From assembly GCF_900109995.1 (NCBI RefSeq), contig NZ_FOCB01000003.1:324508-388507 (forward strand): a stretch of DNA of 64,000 bases. Reading direction: 5' to 3'. Under the pieces are notes generated by a model, which did no database searches, was not told where the DNA came from, and worked only from the letters and a program-made list of their open reading frames with translations. This DNA is from Pseudomonas sp. ok272. Lineage in GTDB: Bacteria; Pseudomonadota; Gammaproteobacteria; Pseudomonadales; Pseudomonadaceae. The translations under genes and the position numbers were made by a program. Shown here one piece after another: positions 35,391 to 43,010 of the stretch; the first letter of the stretch is position 1; each line of letters opens with the position of its first letter.

Positions 35391-36519
35391 GCAAAGCAGC
35401 AGCTCCCAGGAAAAAACCGAAGAAGCCTCGCAACAGAAGCTCAAGAAGAGCAAAGACGACGGCCAGGTGGCCCGCTCCAAGGATCTGGCCACCACCATCT
35501 CCCTGCTGGCGACGCTGTTCGTGCTCAAATTCAGCGTGGTGCTGTTCTATGAAACCTTGCAGGAAAGCTTCCGCTTGTCGTACCAGAACTTTCAGCACAG
35601 TGAAATCAGCCTGGACGACCTGCAACTGATCATCACCCATAACCTGGTGCTGTTCATCACCTTGCTCCTGCCCCTGCTGGTGACACCCTTGCTGGTCGTG
35701 ACGCTGTCGCTGGTTCCGGGTGGCTGGGTGTTTGCGGCGAAAAACTTCTACCCCAAATTCAGCAAGCTCAATCCAATCACTGGCCTGGCCAAGATCGTTT
35801 CGGCCCAGAGCTTCAGCGAGTTGTTCAAGTCGATCCTGAAAATTCTTGTGCTGCTGGGGGTGGCCTGGGTGCTGATCGCTGATGCCGTGCCCCGGCTGAT
35901 TGCGCTGCAACGCAGTGATCTGTTCAGTGCCATAGGCAGCGCACTGTCGCTGACCTTCAACATGACCCTGACTTTGCTGCTGGTGTTTGTACTGTTCTCC
36001 TTTATCGACATCCCGTTGCAGCGCTTCTTCTTCCTGAAAAAAATGCGCATGACCAAGCAGGAGCGCAAAGAGGAACACAAGAACCAGGAGGGTCGTCCGG
36101 AGGTCAAGGCGCGCATCAAGCAACTGCAGCGACAGATGCTACAAGGGCAGATCAGCCGGGTGATCAAAAACGCCGATGTGATCATCGTCAACCCGCAGCA
36201 CTTTGCGGTAGCCCTCAAGTACGACCCGAAAAAGGCCAATGCCCCCTTCTTGCTGGCCAAAGGCGTCGATGAGACCGCGCTGTACATGCGCAAGATGGCG
36301 GCTGCCAGCCAGCTTGAAGTGATCGAGCTGCCACCGCTGGCGCGCGCGATCTACTACAGCACCCAGGTTAACCAGCAAATCCCGGCACCGCTGTATACCG
36401 CGGTGGCGCATGTTCTGACCTACATCCTGCAACTGCGCGCCTACCGGCAAGGGCGCCGGAGCAAACCGCATTTGGCGGGCGACTTCAACATTCCCGATAG
36501 CATGGCGAACAGGGCTTAA
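35383..36519 (+). CDS. flhB: Flagellar export switch protein FlhB
   Basis: 378 aa from the ATG at 35383, with a GGGGGGG ribosome site just before. Four membrane segments, then a cytoplasmic domain with the self-cleavage site NPQH at residues 270-273 (family norm NPTH); cleavage after Asn270 switches export from hook to filament on FliK's signal. KTEEASQQKLKKSKDDGQVARSKD near the start is typical. Confidence 0.95.
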   Translation: MSEQSSSSQEKTEEASQQKLKKSKDDGQVARSKDLATTISLLATLFVLKFSVVLFYETLQESFRLSYQNFQHSEISLDDLQLIITHNLVLFITLLLPLLVTPLLVVTLSLVPGGWVFAAKNFYPKFSKLNPITGLAKIVSAQSFSELFKSILKILVLLGVAWVLIADAVPRLIALQRSDLFSAIGSALSLTFNMTLTLLLVFVLFSFIDIPLQRFFFLKKMRMTKQERKEEHKNQEGRPEVKARIKQLQRQMLQGQISRVIKNADVIIVNPQHFAVALKYDPKKANAPFLLAKGVDETALYMRKMAAASQLEVIELPPLARAIYYSTQVNQQIPAPLYTAVAHVLTYILQLRAYRQGRRSKPHLAGDFNIPDSMANRA

Positions 36520-36521
36520 TC

Positions 36522-38618
36522 ATGAATTTACTCCAGCAACTCGCGCCGACGTTCCGTAGTGGCCGCATCGGGATTCCACTGATCATTCTGTCGATCCTGG
36601 CAATGATCATTCTGCCGCTGCCACCGCTGCTGCTGGACATCTTGTTCACCTTCAACATCGCCATGGCGATCCTTGTGCTGCTGGTCAGCGTTTCAGCGAA
36701 AAGCCCGCTGGACTTCTCGCTGTTCCCCACCGTGATTCTGATCACCACCTTGCTGCGCCTGTGCCTCAACGTCGCGTCGACCCGCGTGGTGCTGCTCGAC
36801 GGGCACACCGGCACCGGTGCGGCGGGCAAGGTGATCGAGGCCTTTGGTGAAGTCGTCATCGGCGGCAACTTTATTGTCGGCCTGGTGGTGTTCGCCATCT
36901 TGATGATCGTCAACTTCATCGTGATCACCAAAGGTGGCGAGCGGATCTCCGAAGTCACTGCGCGCTTTACCCTGGATGCCTTGCCCGGCAAACAGATGGC
37001 GATTGATGCCGACCTCAACGCTGGGGTGATTACCCAGGAAGAAGGCAAGCAGCGGCGCCAGCAAGTGGCCAAGGAAGCCGACTTCTACGGGGCCATGGAC
37101 GGCGCCTCGAAGTTCGTACGCGGCGACGCTATCGCCGGCATCCTGATTCTGCTGATCAACCTGTTCGGCGGCTTTGCCATCGGCCTGTTTGTCTATGACC
37201 TGAGTGCGGGCCAGGCCTTCCAGCAATACGCTCTGCTGGCGATTGGTGATGGTCTGGTTGCGCAAATTCCAGCGCTGCTGCTGTCCACTGCGGCAGCGAT
37301 TATCGTGACCCGGATCAACGAGTCCTCGGACATTACCACCCAGGTCCAGCGTCAGTTGATGGCCTCGCCGTCGGTGCTCTACACCGTGGCCGGCATCTTA
37401 CTGATCCTGGGCCTGGTGCCCGGCATGCCGCATCTGGCCTTTATCAGCTTTGCCGCCCTGATCGGCTTTATTGGCTGGCGCGTTTCCGTCGGCCAGCCGC
37501 CCGACGAAGCCACTAGCCTGCAACAGGTGAAGGCCATCGGCAAAGCCATGGAGCAGGAGCGGGCCGAGAGTCTGGCCTGGGAAGATATTCCGATGGTCGA
37601 GCGGCTGTCGATTTCCCTTGGCTACAAACTGGTCGGCCTGGTCAACGAGGCGGCCGGCGCGCCCTTGGCGCAACGCGTACGCGGGGTGCGCCAGAGCCTC
37701 TCGGAAACCCTCGGCTTTCTCCTGCCGGAGGTGCAGATTCGCGACAGCCTGCGGCTCAAGGCCTCGCAGTACAACATCTACATCAACGGTGAACGAATCG
37801 ACGGCGCTGAGCTGCACGCTGACCGTCTGATGGCCATTCCCTCCCCCGAGCTGTACGGCGAAATCGACGGTATTCTGGGCACCGACCCGGCCTATCGCAT
37901 GCCGGTTGTGTGGATTGTGCCTGGCGACAAATCGCGAGCCCTTAACCTGGGGTATCAGGTGATCGACTGCGCCAGCGTGCTGGCCACCCATCTGAACAAA
38001 GTGGTGCGCAACAACCTCCCGGATATTTTCAAACACGACGATGTCGAGCACCTGATGCAACGCCTGGCCCTGCAAGCGCCGAAACTGGCCGAGAGCCTGA
38101 AAGCCCAACTGAGTTTCACCCAACAACATCGAGTGTATCGGCAGTTGCTCCTGGAAGAGGTCTCACTCAAGGACATCGTCAGCATCGCCACAGCCCTGGT
38201 TGAGGGCAGCGAAAGCACGAAAGACCCGATTCTGCTGGCATCGGACGTGCGCTATGCGCTGCGCCGCAACATCGTTTCAAGCATTGCCGGGGAGCGCAGC
38301 GAGGTGGCCGTGTTCGTACTGGATAACGCCCTGGAAAACACGCTGCTCAGTGCCTTGAGCATTGCCCGGCAGGCCGGGCCGGTAAGCCTGGATAACATCC
38401 CGGTCGAACCCAGCCTGCTCAATCAACTGCAAACCTCCATGCCGGTGGTCAAGGAAAAGCTGCGCAAGGAAGGCCATCCGCCCATTCTCACCGTGACGCC
38501 ACAATTACGCCCGCTGCTCGCGCGTTATGCACGGGTGTTCAGCCCAGGCCTGTACGTGCTGTCGCAAAATGAAATCCCAGAGAAGGTTGGGGTCAATATT
38601 CTCGGCAGCCTAGGCTAA
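36522..38618 (+). CDS. flhA: Flagellar export gate protein FlhA
   Basis: 698 aa. Eight membrane segments in the first ~330 residues, including FIVGLVVFAILMIVNFIVITKGGERISEVTARFTLDALPGKQMAIDADLNAGVITQEE, then a large cytoplasmic docking domain (ISLGYKLVGLVNEAAGAPLAQRVRGVRQSLSETLGFLLPEVQIRDSL). Last gene of the fliMNPQR-flhBA operon, 2 bp behind flhB. No flhF or fleN follows, unlike in polar clusters. Confidence 0.96.
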   Translation: MNLLQQLAPTFRSGRIGIPLIILSILAMIILPLPPLLLDILFTFNIAMAILVLLVSVSAKSPLDFSLFPTVILITTLLRLCLNVASTRVVLLDGHTGTGAAGKVIEAFGEVVIGGNFIVGLVVFAILMIVNFIVITKGGERISEVTARFTLDALPGKQMAIDADLNAGVITQEEGKQRRQQVAKEADFYGAMDGASKFVRGDAIAGILILLINLFGGFAIGLFVYDLSAGQAFQQYALLAIGDGLVAQIPALLLSTAAAIIVTRINESSDITTQVQRQLMASPSVLYTVAGILLILGLVPGMPHLAFISFAALIGFIGWRVSVGQPPDEATSLQQVKAIGKAMEQERAESLAWEDIPMVERLSISLGYKLVGLVNEAAGAPLAQRVRGVRQSLSETLGFLLPEVQIRDSLRLKASQYNIYINGERIDGAELHADRLMAIPSPELYGEIDGILGTDPAYRMPVVWIVPGDKSRALNLGYQVIDCASVLATHLNKVVRNNLPDIFKHDDVEHLMQRLALQAPKLAESLKAQLSFTQQHRVYRQLLLEEVSLKDIVSIATALVEGSESTKDPILLASDVRYALRRNIVSSIAGERSEVAVFVLDNALENTLLSALSIARQAGPVSLDNIPVEPSLLNQLQTSMPVVKEKLRKEGHPPILTVTPQLRPLLARYARVFSPGLYVLSQNEIPEKVGVNILGSLG

Positions 38619-38643
38619 CCCCGTAGCCAATGCCGCGAGCGGG

Positions 38644-38985
38644 TCAACTCTGTACGCGTCGCATTGGCCGCATATTGCCCACCAAGTGGGCGAACGCCTC
38701 CGAGTCTTGAGCCAATCTAAAGCCCGACTCAAAGTATCCGGTTCTCGCGTTTTCCTGCGACCACAGGCATAGCGCCAGAATGTCGACCTTACGCAACTCG
38801 CCGTCGCGATCACGCATCCGCAGGCGCAGATTCATACAGCTGTCGACGTCCTGCGGGGCGTCACTGAGCAGGCGCAAACCTGACTCGGACACGTCGCCCA
38901 CATAGCCAATCAATTGGTCGGTCTGGCAATCGCTGACCTTGATACGGAAGATTGAACGAAAGGTGATGCGAGTGTGCTGACGCAT
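38644..38985 (-). CDS. PilZ-domain c-di-GMP-binding protein
   Basis: 113 aa from the ATG at 38985; the 23 extra residues upstream look untranslated. Both c-di-GMP motifs are intact: RQHTR (RxxxR, residues 2-6) and DVSESG ([DN]xSxxG). Stand-alone PilZ without a YcgR N-domain. Tail to tail with flhA, 25 bp apart, it closes the flagellar island. Control of lateral motility or of adhesion by c-di-GMP is plausible but inferred. Confidence 0.82.
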   Translation of the reverse strand: MRQHTRITFRSIFRIKVSDCQTDQLIGYVGDVSESGLRLLSDAPQDVDSCMNLRLRMRDRDGELRKVDILALCLWSQENARTGYFESGFRLAQDSEAFAHLVGNMRPMRRVQS

Positions 38986-39334
38986 GATGTGTGAGGTCTT
39001 TTTTTGGGTTCGCAAGATACCAGCGGCAGTCAAATTTGAACGCGCGAATCGCATCCTGACCGTTGGGTGCTTTAGCCTGCGGTCTCGCGCACGAGGCCGC
39101 AGGTTAAAGAAGGCGACCGGCTGGCGCCATTCATTAAGCCCAGCACCGGTAATGGCTCACCGGGTCAGTGAAATCTCGGCAACAGGGTCAATTCAGCGTT
39201 TGCAGGGGCTCCCGAATCATCTATTTTGTGACCCAGTCAACGTAACGCTGCTATCGCCAAGAACGCTCGAATGGTCATGTGCAAACGACACGGTCTGCAA
39301 CATCCGAACGATGGCAGGCGTCGAAGGAGATACT
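38986..39334. other. 349-bp gap between pilZ and the epimerase gene
   Basis: No gene supported. An open frame runs through most of it in phase with the epimerase gene but has no ribosome site and no family-like residues. It should contain both divergent promoters; no clear -35/-10 pair stood out. Confidence 0.5.
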
Positions 39335-40297
39335 GTGAACATATTGGTAACCGGGGCTTCCGGCTTCATGGCCAGGACCCTCATCTCCAGGCTTTGCGAG
39401 AATGACGGACTGCACGTGACGGGTCTTTCACGGAAGGCTGCCCGCTGGCAGGCGGCGGATACCTCCCCGGCGAAGCACGCATTCGCCACCGCTGATTTTA
39501 TGGCGTGTCTGGCCGGTATCGACGTGGTGGTTCACGCCGCAGCCCGTGCTCATGTCCTCAAGGATGAGGCCGCAGACCCGCTGGCGGAATTTCGCAAGGT
39601 CAATGTCGACTTCACACTGAACATTGCCCGCCAGGCAGCCGTTAGCGGCGTCAAAAGATTCATCTTCATCAGCACCATTGGCGTGAATGGGACATGTAAC
39701 GACCGACCCTTTACCGCAACTGACTCAGTTGCTCCCGAGGAGCCCTATGCGATCTCCAAATGGGAGGCCGAGCAGGGTCTTGTCGAACTGTGCAAAACCA
39801 ACAGCATGGAGCTGGTGATTATTCGCCCGCCCCTGATGTATGGCCCCGGCGCCCCGGGCAATTTCGCAAACTTGGTTAAATGGGTTGCAAGTGGCATTCC
39901 ACTGCCCCTCGGAGCAATCGCTAACCAACGCTCATTGATTGGCCTGGACAACATGGTCGATTTGATCGCAACGTGCCTCGATCACCCCGCCGCTGCTGGC
40001 AAGGTGCTGCTTGCTTCAGATGGCGAGGACGTTTCGACCTCGGAACTGTTGCGCCGCGTGGCGAAAGCGATGGGTAAGCCAGCGAGGCTCATTCCGGTGC
40101 CCGAAGCCGTCCTGAGAGCGGGGGCCGCCGTGCTCGGGAAGCGGGCGATGGCGAATCGGCTGCTGGGGTCCTTGCGGGTGGACATCAGCAAAACCACGGA
40201 GCTGCTTGGGTGGACGCCGCCCTTCTCACTCGATGAAGGCCTGAGTAGATGCTTCAAGGATTCGGCGCAGGATACACCGCGTGTTGTCCTGAAGTAG
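39335..40297 (+). CDS. NAD-dependent sugar-nucleotide epimerase/dehydratase (extended SDR)
   Basis: 320 aa from a GTG at 39335, chosen because AAGGAGA lies 5 bases upstream and the product then opens with NILVTGASGFMA, the Rossmann loop (last Gly replaced by Ala). Catalytic pair Ser in FIFISTIGVNG and YAISK (YxxxK). Closest in look to WbpV/UDP-glucose 4-epimerase-like SDRs of O-antigen clusters (RPPLMYGPGAPGNFANLVKWV, RSLIGLDNMVDLI). No glycosyltransferase or WecA neighbour is present, so it is an orphan here; O-antigen or flagellin sugar supply are both possible. Confidence 0.75.
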   Translation: MNILVTGASGFMARTLISRLCENDGLHVTGLSRKAARWQAADTSPAKHAFATADFMACLAGIDVVVHAAARAHVLKDEAADPLAEFRKVNVDFTLNIARQAAVSGVKRFIFISTIGVNGTCNDRPFTATDSVAPEEPYAISKWEAEQGLVELCKTNSMELVIIRPPLMYGPGAPGNFANLVKWVASGIPLPLGAIANQRSLIGLDNMVDLIATCLDHPAAAGKVLLASDGEDVSTSELLRRVAKAMGKPARLIPVPEAVLRAGAAVLGKRAMANRLLGSLRVDISKTTELLGWTPPFSLDEGLSRCFKDSAQDTPRVVLK

Positions 40298-40332
40298 CCA
40301 GGCCCCCTTACCGGATGAGACCTGCAGTAACC

Positions 40333-40364
40333 AAGAAGGCCAATGCACTCGCGTTGGCCTTCTT
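40333..40364. terminator. Two-way terminator between epimerase and response regulator
   Basis: AAGAAGGCCAA / TTGGCCTTCTT, a perfect 11-bp inverted repeat with a 10-base loop, between two convergent genes. Flanks are only partly T-rich, but symmetry suits both directions. Confidence 0.75.
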
Positions 40365-40384
40365 GATGACTCGCCGAACAAGCA

Positions 40385-41104
40385 CTACTCACGTGTCGTC
40401 GCAACACTCTCCAAGCGATAGCCATAGCCATAGATCGTCAACAACTGCCAGCCACGGTCAGGGGTCAGGCCCAGTTTGTTGCGCAGGCGGTAGATATGGG
40501 TATCCAGCGGTCTGGAAGACACCATCTCCTCGTGACTCCAAAAACGTTCGTAGAGGTACTCTCGCGATAGCGGCCGGCCGAGGTTGGTGAACAGGCAATG
40601 CGCCAGGCGGTATTCCCGCTCTGTCAGGCTGATGGGACTACCGGCGCGGATCACTGTGAGTTCGGCGTCGTCGAACACCAAATCATTGAAGCTAAGATGC
40701 TCGTTGGTTGAGGTGCGCTGCAGGCCATGACGGCGCAGTACGGCCGCGACCCGGGCCTTGAGCTCATTGGGGCGGAACGGTTTGCTGACGTAGTCGTCGG
40801 CACCCGCGTTCAATGCCTGGACGATGTCACTTTCCGCATCGCGGCTGGTCAGCATGATGGCCGCGGGAGGCGCTTTCATGTGTTCGCGGGTCCAGCGTAG
40901 CAATGACAGGCCGCTGATATCGGGTAACTGCCAATCGAGGATGAGCAGGTCGAAGGTCTCGCGCCGAAGCTGGCGCAGCAGGTCCTCACCTCGCTCGAAG
41001 CTGTAGAGCGACCACGCTGGCTCCCCAACCCCGGGAATTTGTCGCAGTGTCTGTTCCACCCGGCGTAACTCGGCGGGTTCGTCATCCAGTATTGCGACAC
41101 GCAT
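40385..41104 (-). CDS. OmpR-family response regulator
   Basis: 239 aa. Receiver residues 1-120 with the acidic pocket LDDE at 6-9, phosphorylated Asp57 (LLILDWQLPD) and Lys108 (YVSKPF). C-terminal winged helix about 145-235: ISLTEREYRLAHCLFTNLGRPLSREYLYERFW, RPLDTHIYRLRNKLGL, LLTIYGYGYRLE. Divergent from the small-protein/FecR/CHASE2-kinase group, with an inverted repeat in the shared gap. Its kinase is most likely the CHASE2 protein at 43-45.3 kb. Confidence 0.92.
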   Translation of the reverse strand: MRVAILDDEPAELRRVEQTLRQIPGVGEPAWSLYSFERGEDLLRQLRRETFDLLILDWQLPDISGLSLLRWTREHMKAPPAAIMLTSRDAESDIVQALNAGADDYVSKPFRPNELKARVAAVLRRHGLQRTSTNEHLSFNDLVFDDAELTVIRAGSPISLTEREYRLAHCLFTNLGRPLSREYLYERFWSHEEMVSSRPLDTHIYRLRNKLGLTPDRGWQLLTIYGYGYRLESVATTRE

Positions 41105-41171
41105 GCGGGGTGTTTCCTTCGACTCGTAGAATGGCGTGGGTAAAAGGTCCTACGATGTCGAGTTTAGGCTG

Positions 41172-41191
41172 ATTGTTCGAATCTGAACAAT
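41172..41191. promoter_or_regulatory. Inverted repeat between regulator and divergent small gene
   Basis: ATTGTTC-GAATCT-GAACAAT, a perfect 7-bp inverted repeat with a 6-base spacer in the shared promoter gap. The half-site TCTGAACAA recurs at 41584-41592, upstream of the FecR-domain gene. Candidate binding site of the adjacent response regulator. Confidence 0.5.
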
Positions 41192-41290
41192 TGTGGCGAT
41201 TTACTCCAGGCTGTCCTTGGTTGGTTAGGCTGATATCAATAGGCCGGTAATCGGCAGGTATCCGCTTGAAGAGTCAAGGAAGCCGCCATA

Positions 41291-41566
41291 GTGAAAAGTT
41301 GGAATCTTCATGCATTGAGGGTGAGGGGGGGTAGGAAGTGGGTGCTGACAGGGTGTTTGTCGTTGGTGTTCGCGGCCTACATGGGGACTGCGGCATCTAC
41401 CGCAAGCTCAAGTGATGTGCCGGCGAACACGCCGCCGTCGCCGCGTTACTTCAGTCCTGTGGCGACACCCGTAGGGTTTAGCGATTCGCGAGGTTTTGCA
41501 CCGGTCGATACACCCGAAGAGGAGCCATTGCGGGTACGTGAAAGCCAGCCGCGCTGGGTGTTCTGA
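41291..41566 (+). CDS. Small exported protein, unknown
   Basis: 91 aa, GTG start with AAGGAA about 10 bases upstream. A basic start (RVRGGRKW) and hydrophobic stretch VLTGCLSLVFAAYMGTAASTA form a signal peptide; the LTGC may instead be a lipobox. The mature part is Pro/Ser-rich (NTPPSPRYFSPVATPVGFSDSRGFAPVDTPEEEPLRV). Not recognised. Oriented with the FecR-domain gene and likely in its regulon. Confidence 0.5.
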   Translation: MKSWNLHALRVRGGRKWVLTGCLSLVFAAYMGTAASTASSSDVPANTPPSPRYFSPVATPVGFSDSRGFAPVDTPEEEPLRVRESQPRWVF

Positions 41567-41990
41567 CACGTCGGCGGAGCAATTCTGAACAAATATTGAG
41601 AATCAGCCAATCGCACCTGGAAATCGGTACATTCATCCGCGTTGAGAGGCACAGGAGCACTGGGATGTGCTCCGACACAGGGTGTGTCGCTGCCACCTGG
41701 CAGGACCGCCGATCGCCGGTTCGCTTGCGGTCTGCAGTCCAGGGGAAAAAAAGGAGTGCCCTCTCATGTTTCTCGAGATCGAGATGGATTCGATCCGACA
41801 CAAGGATGTGTCACTTCCCTCCTTCGAGGTGTTCACGTTCAGGGAGCCCCGAAACAGCTTTTTATCGGCGATCATTGCGTACGCTGGCCTGGGCTACCGG
41901 TCGTAGAGCCCTGTCAGGTATGGTGCATGCATAGGGTTGCCCAATTGGCTGATCTGCCCGACCTTTAGAAAAGCGTGAAAAGCGAATCCA
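41567..41990. other. Gap upstream of the FecR-domain gene
   Basis: About 420 bp with a repeat of the TCTGAACAA half-site (41584-41592) and one possible short gene at 41766. Otherwise nothing identified. Confidence 0.45.
41766..41906 (+). CDS. Possible 46-aa peptide gene
   Basis: ATG preceded by AAAAAAAGGAG with a 9-base spacing, a good ribosome site, and a 46-codon frame (MFLEIEMDSIRHKDVSLPSFEV...). No family recognised, and the length is within what chance gives. The ribosome site is the only positive evidence. Confidence 0.25.
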   Translation: MFLEIEMDSIRHKDVSLPSFEVFTFREPRNSFLSAIIAYAGLGYRS

Positions 41991-42992
41991 ATGACCCCGA
42001 TCACTTCTTTGCACTGTCGCCGTTTCAGCACTTGCCTGCTGCTGGTTGCGGGCTTGTTGGGTTCGTTGACCCAGAGCGCGCACGCTGCGTCCCTCCCCGC
42101 AAAGCGCCTACCGTATATCGATGATAACCAGCAATGTCGTGGCCAGCCGTTGCCTGCCACGATTGAGCACCTGAGCGGCGAAGCCTGGAAGCTCGACCAC
42201 AAGGGCCAGCAGGTTCCTTTGGAAGAGGGCATGAGCGTGGATGAACAGGAAGGGGTGAAGACCTCCCCTTCTGCATTTGTCAGTCTGTCGCTGGGCGATG
42301 GATCGCGTATCGTCCTGCCCTCCAGTTCCCAGGTCAGGTTGACGCTCAACGAAGAGCTCAAGGTGGCGCAGGTCATTCTGGAGCAGGGTCAGGTCGAGTC
42401 CTATGTGATCAAGCGTGCCAGCGACTATGATCGTTTTCAGATTGTCACGCCGGTGGGGGTACTCGGCGTGCGCGGCACGCACTTTCGAGTGCGTAACGAT
42501 GACAAGGGCCAGTCGTTGGTCGAAGTGCTGAACGGCCAGGTGGCCGTTGATCGCACTGAGGATACCGATCAGCCTGCGAAGAAGCCTGGGGATAAGTCGC
42601 CGCGCCAAGTCGGTGCAGGGGACGACGAGGTGGTACAGGTCATGGCTCGCCAGGGGCTACGCATTCAAAAGGAAGGCAAGCTCACGCCGACCGATTTGCT
42701 GCCAGCCCCGCAGCTGCTCGGCCAGGCAGGCCAGACCGGGCGGCAGCCTGTCTGGCAATTGATCATCAGACCCATGGACGGTGCGACGCGCTACCGTGCC
42801 CAGGTGGCCACCGACACGGGGTTCTTGAACATCTTGCAGGAGCAGTTTTCCAGCACGCCCGAGATCAATTTCAGCGGATTGAAGGCGTTTAATTACCACG
42901 TTCGGCTCTCTGCGTTTGACGATCAGGGGCTTGAAGGAGAAACCGGGGTATATGACATCTTCTATTACCCCCGGACCCTGCGTGTCCAATAA
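41991..42992 (+). CDS. FecR-domain periplasmic protein
   Basis: 333 aa. Sec signal (RRFSTCLLLVAGLLGSLTQSAHA), then a short sugar/peptidoglycan-binding-like start and a FecR domain at about 70-180 (VSLSLGDGSRIVLPSSSQVRLTLNEELKVAQVILEQGQVESYV, RFQIVTPVGVLGVRGTHFRVRNDDKGQSLVEVLNGQVAV). No membrane span and no sigma-factor partner, so it is not a classical FecR anti-sigma regulator. FecR-CHASE2 gene pairs are common; it lies 18 bp before the CHASE2 kinase, so a periplasmic ligand-presenting partner is a reasonable inference. Confidence 0.82.
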   Translation: MTPITSLHCRRFSTCLLLVAGLLGSLTQSAHAASLPAKRLPYIDDNQQCRGQPLPATIEHLSGEAWKLDHKGQQVPLEEGMSVDEQEGVKTSPSAFVSLSLGDGSRIVLPSSSQVRLTLNEELKVAQVILEQGQVESYVIKRASDYDRFQIVTPVGVLGVRGTHFRVRNDDKGQSLVEVLNGQVAVDRTEDTDQPAKKPGDKSPRQVGAGDDEVVQVMARQGLRIQKEGKLTPTDLLPAPQLLGQAGQTGRQPVWQLIIRPMDGATRYRAQVATDTGFLNILQEQFSSTPEINFSGLKAFNYHVRLSAFDDQGLEGETGVYDIFYYPRTLRVQ

Positions 42993-43010
42993 ACCATCGG
43001 CCTGTTACCG

